Below are positions 41,015-50,624 of a DNA stretch of 64,000 nucleotides, piece after piece (the first letter of the stretch is position 1; each line of letters starts with the position of its first letter). The stretch is from Ceratodon purpureus (taxonomy: Eukaryota > Streptophyta > Bryopsida > Pseudoditrichales > Ditrichaceae), in assembly GCA_014871385.1 (NCBI GenBank), contig CM026426.1, positions 88,720,886-88,784,885 of the forward strand, written 5' to 3'. A program made the translations under genes and the position numbers. The notes beneath the pieces were generated by a model. It saw nothing but the letters and a program-made list of their open reading frames with translations, had not been told where the DNA came from and searched no databases.

Positions 41015-44000
41015 TCATACAGGCTCGTTGCCAGCGTCATCGCTGTCCACGTTGTTGCCAGCGTCGTCACCGTCAGTTGAGTTGCGTCCTTCCTCAAGAT
41101 CCACATTGTTACCCTCCTCCCCGGGGTCATCTTCGTTGGCAGATCCTCTTGCTTGATCATTGTTGGCTCCATCACCTCCAACGGTGTTATCACACACCCA
41201 AGCTTTGCCAACACGTCGTCGCCTTGACCGCCAATTCTCCAAAGCCCTGGCAGCATTTGATCGATGCCACTGTTCTCGCCTTCTACGTGTAGCCTCCATG
41301 CGGGCCTCATCGTCCGGGGTATTTAGAACCCTGGTGCACTCTAATTTCTTCTTATACCGATGCTGTATATTTCGGTACCAATGTTGGAATTGTTGCAAAA
41401 TAACACTGATGCGCTCTTTGCCACCACCGTGAGCTGTATGCGCTTGATTCGCTGCCTTCGCTTGATGATGGGATTTCTCCATACCCTGGCAACTCCATAC
41501 GACCAGACTACCGTATTCCTCCACAAACCAACTGCCATGCCTGACAATTACATGCTGTCAACAGCCACTCCAAGGTTAGTCCTGGATAGAGAATTGACAA
41601 AAGTGAGGTCAGCCATCAACCCCTAATTCATCCCAAACCTCGTTCATATAACTCACCATGTAGTGCGACACATGCTCCTCTCCGAAGGCCTCCAAAAATG
41701 TTCTCCCCCACGTTTCTATCTTCCCTTTGAACTGGAGTCGTTGTTCTGCTGTCAGCACCAAGCCGCTGAAATATGGTAGAACCTCTTCAAAGGCTTGCCA
41801 CATAGCAGCCCTTGCCCTACGATGTGCACCGCCGCCACTATTATTGCTCTCTGCTTGACATATGTCTTTCCAGGCCTTGTCGTTTCCAGACCATACGCTT
41901 GGTTTAAATAGTCTGCTAGCAACAACCCCACTGAAAGATGGCTTCTGTGGCACATTCCCTGTGCTGCCACTCAGTTTCGGATCCTTTCTAATCTCCACAT
42001 TGCCACCGTGAGCCCCGATAGCTGACAAGGACTTCTCCATTTGCTCTATGGCTGTAACCCTCAGTCTTTGATCTTGTATGTTCCAGACATAAATGATGTG
42101 TTGATGCACAATCTTCTCCGCTAGGCGAACTAGGGCGTGAAGTGTACAAATGTGCACTCTTTGCAACGGAATTGGCAAGATAGGCCTCCACCTTGTATGT
42201 GCACGCATGTCACATGGTTCTGGCTCCACAGAGTTGGCAAACAGTCCCCCCACCCAGTTCGGTTTCCCACGTTTTCTGATGGCAGCACTCGCCTGGCTTG
42301 CTGTCCCTACGGTAGGCTTAGCCCTCTTCTGCTTGCAGTATATGCAGTTCATCGCACACGACGGCCCCGACTGAAGCCCGTACATACACTTGATCGTCTT
42401 CATGTCCGCAGCGAGATGCCACTCCACATGGAATTCTCCAACTTCAGGACCGTGAGTTTCTCGCCACTGGACTGTGCTACAATCACAGATGGAAATTTGG
42501 ATTTCCCAAATATCCACGAGAGAACTTCGTAGGACTCTTTTTCCACTTGAAAGGTTGCCACTGGCCAGATTTCCTGCTTCGACTGGACCGAGAAAAACAG
42601 GGCATGGTTTCTCTGAATGTCTGGGTCGAGCGCCCTATTCATCAATGTGATGCTGACCCGTTCAAACTTCTTGCCATTGACAATCTCGGCCTCGTCCAAT
42701 TTCATGACAAATACCTGCGGTGCCCCTCTTAACTCTGTGGAAACATGGCGAGTGGATGTGTAAGTCACGGTTAATTGATAAATAACCCTGCTGGCAGCAA
42801 ACTCTGAAAACAACAGTCTGAGGTGATTACGTTACCTTCTTCCGTGATGCCGTAGAAGATCACCATGCTCCTTTGGACCACCTCAAGGTCTGTGAATAGG
42901 GAATTCTTGTCAGTCAATACGACTTCCTTTACCATGTCCTCGGACTTCTTGTTCTTCTTAGAACTTGCTGGCAGCGTAAGTCGACCTTCAGCATGGGAGT
43001 ATTCGTCAATATACTGTGGCAGGTTTGCATTTAACTCCTGCCGAAGCAGTTTCACGTGATAGGGGCTCGGCAAAATACTCCCGGAGACTCCTTTGTTCAG
43101 AGCAGCAATGGGAGCCTTCACAGATTTGTAGAGAGCACCATATCCCTGATGGGAAACCCTGTCTGGTCGCAAGCAGCAAGAATTTTGTCCGGTCCAATAC
43201 TCTTACCAATCAATTTAAGTACATTGTTCACAATCTTTGACTGAACATGTGCCATTGCAGACTGAGAAGCGAGTGCTACACCTTCATGCCGTGACAAAAT
43301 TCGAGCTAGTGCTACTGCAGTCCTATTTGGGGACTCTTTATCCCCCCGCAGTCGAGAGCACTTCCGGTTCTCTCGGTTCCTTTCGACAACAAACTGCACC
43401 ACATCTGGTTGCAGCACTGTCCGCACAAGCTTCACTCTTGCTTTTGATCCACCTGATCCAGGTTTTAACTCGTCAATCCCTCTAAGAGCCCGACTCCTAT
43501 TTCGCATGCCCATGGGGGTCTCCTTCTCGAAGCTCGCCCTCCGCTGGCAGCGGTCAACGTCTTCTTGGAGACCCCGCACATGGCGCTCCTATTGCTCCAC
43601 CCTTTGGGCATGGCAATCACGGACAGCCTGTAATTCAGCTTGCAAATCCCTGCATTTCTTCTCTAACTCAAGGCAACGCATTCTCCCCAATTGGACATCT
43701 TGGGCTGCCCTTGAGTTGCTGGCCAGAGCTTCGCCTCTAAGCTGAAGCACTTCTTCGCTCAACTGTGCCAACTGGATCCACGTCTCCTCCTGTGTAGGAC
43801 CATGTACACAATGATCCAGCAGCCTGTGTGTATATCCGCGAAGACCCTGCTCTCCATGACATATGAATTCAACGAACTCTTTTAGCGACTTGATTGGAGG
43901 TGGCTTCCCTGTCATTGGGTCAACAGGGTAAATGTCTCCATTGATCCACAAGTCAATGTTCGTGTCTCCACGCAACCTCCGTGTTGGAAACGAGCTCCTC

Positions 44001-44107
44001 ATGCACAGCTCCACTTGCGTAGAACCTCGTCTCATGACCGGGGCATAGCGTGTGTCCTGTGCAAAGTGGGGAATGTACTGATTGCTTCGTTCAGCCCTTG
44101 CTGCCAT
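41015..44107 (-). pseudogene. Unrecognised coding repeat, copy B (broken)
   Basis: This copy parallels copy A over its whole length and is better preserved in the C-terminal half. The frame at 41609-42517 holds ERHLAADMKTIKCMYGL-like sequence, CIYCKQKRAKPT, RWRPILPIPLQRVHICTLHA and a long helical C-terminal part (EAFGEEHVSHYMV). The N-terminal block at 43589-44107 has IDLWINGDIYPVDP and FICHGEQGL, then a coiled coil. An intron at 42735-42835 has GT..AG ends at the same position as in copy A and contains a PAL-A core at 42790. The C-terminal segment 41015-41524 is rich in Arg, then Asp/Gly/Asn. The frame is interrupted a few times. Two similarly built copies plus fragment C mean this is a mobile or duplicated coding unit. 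The family is unknown to me. Confidence 0.65.
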
Positions 44108-44761
44108 CGTGGACCCTATAGTCGGTAATCTTGATTGAATCTCCCCTGGTCACACTTGGTGATTTGCTGTTATTCGAGAGAACTTGTTCTGATCTTGGGA
44201 CACCTCGTACACCCAATGAAAAACTGAATTCACAACCTCAAATACTCTGAACCTAATTCGATAGACCTGCGTGGCATCTACAAGCGCTGTCGACCACGAA
44301 ACCTACATTGCCTTATGCCGTTGTGGCAGCAAGGGCTAATGAAATCGAAATGCAAATTGCTCAAAAACCCAGTAGCCCCTGAACACCCCACAAAGGTTTA
44401 TCGAATTAGGTTAACTTACCTTCCCTTCAAGTACATCAGTTTTCATCTCTTCGTTGAAACCTTGGTCGCCGACTGAGAACAACCCCTTGCCGCCGTCGCT
44501 GCCAGCGGACGCTGCCAAGAAATGAATTGCAATCTCAATTTTGCTCCTCCGGTCTGGGGCGCCATCGCCACTCGGAATCTTTGGAGCAAATCACATACGA
44601 TTGTGCGTCCCACAGTGCCAACAACGACTTGCTTGAAGCAGAACAGGGCGCTTCGTTTTCTTGGTGCTGAACGGCGTAGAGCCGGTGGCGCCATCGCGCC
44701 CAGACCGTTGTGGCAACAACTCGAACAATCCTTGGATCGAGGCCGGTGTAGCTTGTATGGT

Positions 44762-44795
44762 AGCGGCGAGCGGCGAGCGGAGAGCGGCGAGCGGA
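44762..44795. repeat. Short GCGAGCG tandem repeat
   Basis: Four or five imperfect copies of a GCGAGCGG/GCGAGCGGA word stand in tandem upstream of copy B. Confidence 0.6.
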
Positions 44796-44885
44796 GATTT
44801 GGTGAGCGACGAGCAGAAAATAGAGGTCTAAATCTAAAAACAGTATTATTAGTACTAAAAAAAAAAACTATTATTAGCAAATTCG

Positions 44886-44924
44886 AATATTCTCAGAATA
44901 TTTTTAGAATATTCTGAGAATATT
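44886..44924. repeat. Nested palindrome PAL-D
   Basis: A 17-bp odd palindrome, AATATTCT-C-AGAATATT (44886-44902), is followed by TTTAG and then the same palindrome with G at the centre (44908-44924). The pair therefore also forms a larger hairpin with a 5-bp loop. The half-word TTCT..AGAA resembles heat-shock-element units, but the chance of this in AT-rich DNA is appreciable. Confidence 0.7.
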
Positions 44925-45273
44925 ACTATTTTTGGTAATAATTATGACCCTATAACCGTGGACTGGAATTCACTATTTCTGATAATTTTGATTTTTCATT
45001 TGTGTTATTCCCTTCTTGATTTTATTTTTAAATACTATTTACGGTTCGTATTAATGCATCATCTAGAAGTTGCATTTATTATCTTATATTTTTTTAATTT
45101 TTAATTTTTTTTAACATTTTATCTTTTAACTCTTTCTTATCATTTATTCTTTTTATCTTTAATCGTTTTTTAATTATTTTCAACTTTCATACCTTTTATC
45201 TTTTCATTGTTTCTATTTTCTATTATCATTAATTTTAGTTTATTTTACACTGTTTTCTTTTTTTTCTTCAATT

Positions 45274-45305
<32 letters not shown>

Positions 45306-45560
45306 ATCATCTTTTATCTTTTTTGATTTCTAATTTTTTTAATCACTTTTTTTTTTTTTCATTCGTCCTCTAGTTTACTATCTTCTAAGTCTTTACCTTT
45401 TCATTTGTTATCTTTTATCTTTTGAAAGACCTTCTAATTCACTCTCCATTGATGGTTTAGGGTATTTTGTCTACAAATTAATCAAAATAGTGATGACAAA
45501 CCTACTCATGCCATGGAGTGTTATAATATTTAGACCTTCTTATATATCCCACTATTCAAA
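44925..45560. other. T-rich low-complexity region
   Basis: Long runs built from TTTTATCTTTT, TTTAATTTTT and a (TA)n tract near 45277-45304. There is no gene. Confidence 0.7.
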
Positions 45561-45584
45561 GGCGCCGAGCATGTACCTCCTCAA

Positions 45585-45592
45585 TATTTAAG
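45585..45592 (+). promoter_or_regulatory. TATA-box-like element of the 45668 gene
   Basis: TATTTAAG lies about 80 bp before the ATG at 45668. The following bases (AGAAGTGGCAGTAGAAGCTCT) resemble those after the TATA-like box at 50510 (AGAAATGACTGAAGCTCT), suggesting related core promoters. Confidence 0.45.
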
Positions 45593-45667
45593 AAGTGGCA
45601 GTAGAAGCTCTCATCCTCTTTGTTCGTGCTCTTCTTGAATCAAGTTCCAAGAAGAGCGTGTTGTGAT

Positions 45668-46120
45668 ATGGAAGTTGCCGAAGTAACCACTATCTCACTT
45701 GGTGATGTCCTTGGCCCATTTCATCCGTATGAGGAGGTCGAGGGGGAAGAGGAGTTGAATGGGTGCAATGAAGGGCATTCTGAAAATGATGGCGTGGAAG
45801 CAAAAATAGATGTGATAGGAGACATAGTGGCTTTAGAAGAGCCACGCGTTCTCGTAGTTCCCCAGGAGGAACCGATTGTCCCTTTGGCACCTCATGCATA
45901 CTCCAAGGTCGGAAAGATTCCACCGGGGACTTATTCTAGGGAGGCATTACGTGGAAAGAGTGAAGCTATTCCATTGTTGAAACGTCCCCGCCCACGACAA
46001 GTGCCAATTAGGGAACGAACAATGAATGTTAATGTAGCTTGTCCTGTAGTGCAGGAGGTAGTTCGTGATTGTGCTGAAAATGCGAAGGGGATACCTAAAC
46101 GCATTAAGTTCAAGGAATAA
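45668..46120 (+). CDS. Small protein of unknown function
   Basis: The frame is 150 codons from the ATG at 45668. An upstream ATG at 45620 would add 16 residues, but the later one follows the leader shared with the 50625 gene. The N-terminal half is acidic (VEGEEELNGCNEGHSENDG); a proline-rich middle follows (VVPQEEPIVPLAPHAYSKV); the C-terminal part is basic (LLKRPRPRQVPIRERT) and ends KGIPKRIKFKE. There is no signal peptide or membrane segment. It converges with the MULE gene on the other strand. It may be an accessory gene of the same mobile block. No homologous family is recognised. Confidence 0.5.
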   Translation: MEVAEVTTISLGDVLGPFHPYEEVEGEEELNGCNEGHSENDGVEAKIDVIGDIVALEEPRVLVVPQEEPIVPLAPHAYSKVGKIPPGTYSREALRGKSEAIPLLKRPRPRQVPIRERTMNVNVACPVVQEVVRDCAENAKGIPKRIKFKE

Positions 46121-46379
46121 AATCTATATTTGAATGTATTCATGGAGTGAGTACAGTCCAATTGTGCGTTGATATAAATAACAAATGCCACTTGTTGAAA
46201 TGAATGGTATTGTAATACAATGTAATAAATGTGAATGACAAAACCTTTATATTGAAATAGGCAATACGAGATTTGTATTGCTGACTCAGTACAAGGAAAA
46301 ATTCAATCACCTCGGGCTAAGTATCCGCATGTACCACTGTCCACTATGCATACTTGAGACCATAATAGTATAGTGCCTC

Positions 46380-49300
46380 CTATTTTTTGGCCAAGGGGTG
46401 TGTCAAGATTCCGCTCTCTAGGACTAGCTTGACTTCGTTGAAACTAAAGGTAGGCGCATGGATGAAAATCTCGGCCTCCGGATTTCGGTTGCAGACCTTT
46501 AAAAGGATGTAATAAATATGTTTACAGTATGAAAACTATATCTTACCTCGAAACTTAGTCATCGTCTTCCTGAATGCTGGACAAGTGCAACTCGGGTAAG
46601 ACGTGATGGTGATGTTGTACTGTGTGATGTTTGGAGCAACGCCCGAATCCAGCCCGATGATGCAACCATGGCCTGGATGAGGTATCATGGTGATGGAACG
46701 GAGGCGAGCCTTGAGGGACTGAGAGGAGCCCATGGAGAGTCGCTGCGCCGGGTTTGGTCGAGTTGCTGTGCGTTTGACCATCTTCCCATCTCGCTTACCA
46801 GGGTAGCGGTCAGCCTCTGCTGGAATCGGCAACGAAGCGAGGTTTGGAGGAGGCGGAGCAGACGAGAAGAGACGTCTTGGAGAGACAAGCTTCTTCGGCG
46901 GGAGTTGGAACCCTGCAGCTTCAAGGGCGAGGATCTCATTAAGCTTCAGGTTAGTACCTAGTTTTACGGGCCACACCTCTGGAATCGGCGGCACTTCAAG
47001 GTCCTTGGAGTAGTGTGCAACCCACTTGCGCCTTGCGCCTTTCACGCAGCGCTCAATATCATCGGAGCAGAAGAAAAACTCTGTCCTCTCAACCGTATTC
47101 CTGCGATAGTTTGTCCAAACTCCGGTGTAGGTCGGTGCAGCAGTGAAGTTTGGGCCCCTGACAATTCTCTCAGTGCACTTCTTTTTTGTACCAGCTCTTT
47201 GGGCCCAGCAGCACTTTGCAGAAGCTTTGTGAAGTCTTGCAATGTGCCACTCCTTCACATCAACCTTGGTTTCTTCAACAGCGTTGACATGGCAAACGCC
47301 GACCTCGTTCACAGGAGACGTTGGGGGCGAGTAAGCTTCTTGGGCGGGAGATTCTTGGGCCTCTTCTTCTTCAGAATCGTCCTCGACGATGATGGGCAGC
47401 TGGACAGTGCGAGCTCGAACGTTGCGTCCAACACCTCTAGGACGTGAGAAGTTAACCTTGTCTGGTCGGTGTGACTCCTCGTCAGCTCCGATGGGAACGT
47501 CCGCCTTACGCTTCTGTGATCCAAACACCTCTGCTCCGGCCAGGATAGGCTCACGGGTGCAGAAATCATCTACACCAGGCATATCCAGCATCGGATCTTT
47601 AAGGACTTTAGGATTTCCTGTTTTCTTCGCCAAGCGTTCCGCCATTCGAAGCTTGAGTTCCTTTTTCGAAGGTCCAGTTCCGCCTACATCACCTTTCAGG
47701 AACTGATAGTAGTTTACAACCTGCAGAAAGCCCCGAACGTAATCATCGACAGTCGCAACATAGAGGTCGCTGCCGTTGTTACCTGATGCTTGTAACCACT
47801 TATTGTGAGCTGTTTCGGCGAGGTTACAGGTCGGCATCTCTGTGAGTTCTTCTTCAGTAAATTTCTGCAGTTTGAGCAGTTACAATAGTTAGGATCAATT
47901 ATAGAAGTGATGTCGATTAGATTTACCTCAACAGAAAACAAGTACAGCAGCAGGGTTAAGTAGCATCATACCGCAGACATGAATCCACCCCATTGACGAT
48001 AGCGGTGGTGCCAGAATGCGAGCCAAGTCCCCAGATTGGTTAGGGCCTTCTCTCCCAGGACCCCAGTAGATATCCACCATGCTTGCAACGCGTGATAAAG
48101 ACTGTCCGCCTCTGTCAAAGTCATTGCTGTCCTATACTGGTTGCACATCTTCTTGTGCTGTTCCCGGAGCTCTTCGGGAAAGTACTTGTCAGTGTACTGG
48201 ACCATGTTCTGGGTCCAGTGGAACAGGCATGATCTTTCCCGATCCTCCATTTTGTCTTCTTGATGCCGTTTCCGTAGAGAATACGCACCGCATTCCAATT
48301 TGCTTGTGCATTGTCCGCCATGAAGCCTTTGAAGTTTGGCGTTGCAACGCCATTCCTCTCCATAACGCTGTTTAGGTTCTTCCAGAAGACCAGCTGAGCC
48401 TCGGTGTCCTCGGATTGCATGTCGCAACTTGCAATCGTCATGACGCGGCAGTAGGTGGCGTCATATACATGGCAAGCCATCGTGGACCAATCCCGTACAC
48501 GCTTCACGTGGTCGAACATAATCCAAGCGTTGTCAAGATCCCCACCAGGTTGCATTCTGGTGACCTTCTCTCTGTCAGCTCCTTGGCCCGGGAACTTGTT
48601 CTCCTGGACGAAGGCCCACAAACTGATCCCACGGAGTTTGGTGATGGCGTCCATCACTCCGTATCTTCCAATTCGCTTGAACGTCATCACCTTGTTGCGG
48701 ATATTTGGGGAAGCCATGTCCTTGCACCGGTCAAGTACAGGAATGAGCTCCTCCATAGTGAGCTTCTTCGGTGGTGCGTCCTCAGGCTGTAGGAGGTAGT
48801 TCCCAATCAGAATCTTGCTGGCCTCCAAGACAACGGCGCTCTTCGTAGCCCGGGGAGTATTCTCCACCTGTTCTTCAATCAAGCTATTGATCTCCTCCTT
48901 AGTGTCTCTATAGTCTCCAACCTTCACTGGATGATTATGTGTTCCTTGATGGATACATGCCCTAGTCTGATTGGATTTACCTAGAACGTAATAAATCTTG
49001 GCTCCGCATGTAGCAATGCATGCAGGAGGTTCTTTACATACCTTGCAGACAAGTGTTGCATCCGTTGGGGGTGGCTGATTCACTGTAAAAGCTTGAAGGG
49101 TACTACCCTCAAACTCAGTCTCGTTTACCTAAACGATTCGAGGTCGACGGTTGAGAAATTCACATTCTTTGTTGACGCAGCGCAGCCAACCAACGCAGCT
49201 GGAATAGCGGAACGACAGGCTGAACTCATTAGTGATGTTGGTAGTGATTGTTTTCGTCCAAATATGGCCGTCGTACCGCTTGTCCATCCCCTTCATAGCC

Positions 49301-50094
49301 TTCGCTTGCGTCTTGGAAGCCCCGTCACCAACTGGAGGGAGCTCAAATATCACATTGTTGTTGAAGACTGCAGGTAAGTACTCCACCTTCTCCTGACGAA
49401 CTGTGGAGAAATCTATTCTCTTCAGAATATTTTTCCTCCCAGGTCTCTCTGCAAGTGTCCTAATGAGTGGCAGTACATTGACAGTCTCCTCCTTTGATGT
49501 CTGTGAGGTACTGGCACATTTCTCTGGTAGTGTAGCTGGCGTGCTAGATACTACAGTCTCTCTAGGCAAAGCAGGTGATGCCTTGACAGGACTAGTCTCC
49601 TCATCTAACGAGAGGGAGATGACTGGTGTTACATCAGGAGTGTCCAAGCCAGGCTCTACCTTAACCTTCACATCACGAGGCAGAGGAGTCTGAACAGTAA
49701 ATGATCTACGAGGAGTTAGAATCTCAGTAGACGCCTGCATTTGGGACTCTGTAAGACCATAAACTCTGTATCTACCAGGATAAAGGTTCCAGAACCTATT
49801 ATCATCATCATCTTTCTCAGAAACCTGATCTAGCGTATGTGTAATCTCATTTGTCTCATCATCATAAATCTCTTCCTCTAAACAGATAGTCTCCTCTCTA
49901 AAGTGAAATCTGAGGCTAAGGCGTTGTGCCGTCACAAGGGCCAAGCCATCCTCATCTACACGTACTGTAAGTGGAATACCAACACCCTGTGCTCTGAGCA
50001 CGGCCATGCCTAACACTCTGTCTGCAGGGAGATGAGCCATGCTAAGATATGTGCTGATAGATTGAACTGGTGCTAAAGGAATTTGTGAACACAA
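46380..50094 (-). pseudogene. MULE (Mutator-like) DNA transposase gene with SWIM zinc finger, decayed
   Basis: Order on the minus strand: N-terminal variable region (start 50094 or 50040), a cysteine-containing segment (WLRCVNKEC; LVCKVCKEPPACIATC), a MULE-type DDE domain (YDATYCRVMTIASC with the first Asp; FMADNAQANWNAVR with the second), a helical part ending FWHHRYRQWGGFM, an intron at 47876-47971 (GT..AG), an acidic linker, and a SWIM finger made of CTCPAF and CKHIYYI, then FIHAPTFSFNEVK and a stop at 46380. Three lesions are visible: an in-frame TAG at 49129-49131, a 1-bp frameshift near 48256, and an in-frame TAG at 46536-46538 between the two halves of the SWIM finger. Frame and similarity resume after each. 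The element would move DNA by cut-and-paste if intact. Terminal inverted repeats were not found. Confidence 0.85.
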
Positions 50095-50509
50095 ATTGAG
50101 AGGAATAGGACATTGTGCTCACTCTATTTATTCTAAGTAGAATTATACATTCATTTAAGTGAATCCTATATACCTCAAATCTGTAGATGAAAAGGACTAT
50201 GAGAGAATAGAATGAATCAATTATGAAGCCGTCATTTGGTGCGCAGACGTGTCATTCCAAAGTATTTTCAAAATTCGCATCATGGTCCACTTCCTACTCG
50301 TCAAATGTTTGCACATTATTAGGCATAGCCGTCTTTGAAATAAATTCTAGTTAGATCTGGTATTAGAATTCTTATTTCTAGTTGAAAATAGAAAATCCCT
50401 TAAATTTTGGCTTTGTACGATTTGGAAGTCTGCAGATTCAATTGAATGTCAATGTTGTAGAGGACAGAACTCGTTCATCCATGTATTCTTCGTTATTATG
50501 AGAGGACTC

Positions 50510-50517
50510 TATATAAG
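50510..50517 (+). promoter_or_regulatory. TATA box of the ParB-methyltransferase gene
   Basis: TATATAAG lies about 110 bp upstream of the ATG at 50625 in the gap between this gene and the divergently transcribed MULE gene. The downstream leader resembles that of the 45668 gene. Confidence 0.5.
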
Positions 50518-50624
50518 AAATGACTGAAGCTCTTGTCATCTATTTTCTAGGGTGTGTGTGCATTTTGCTGTTATGAGTGTAACCTATCATTTTGTTGTTT
50601 GCCTCTTGATGTTTTGAGTGTGCT

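Larger units (their letters stand above)
34472..44506. repeat. Dispersed 13-bp odd palindrome PAL-A, main cluster
   Basis: Exact GCTG-N-CAGC cores are at 34472, 35917, 36207, 36801, 36964, 37234, 37391, 37746, 38330, 38885, 40120, 40728, 41748, 42790, 42967, 43543 and 44498. Full or near-full 13-bp forms (TTGCTG-N-CAGCAA) are at 35915-35927, 37232-37244, 38883-38895 and 40119-40131. Copies lie in introns, in coding frames (often giving AGSK or ADSK) and in intergenic DNA. None of this kind is seen between 6 and 34 kb, and only one (51558-51570) to the right of 44.5 kb. Confidence 0.75.

Noticed and set aside
38465-49131. TAG as a reassigned sense codon, since several frames run on after TAG
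   Set aside because: The intact PAH gene has no internal TAG in 854 codons and the intact ParB-methyltransferase gene ends with TAG, so TAG is a normal stop here.
49083-49131. Intron in the MULE gene at an AG|GTAAAC site
   Set aside because: Reading straight through keeps the frame and family-like sequence apart from the TAG, and no acceptor with matching phase and a sensible length is present.
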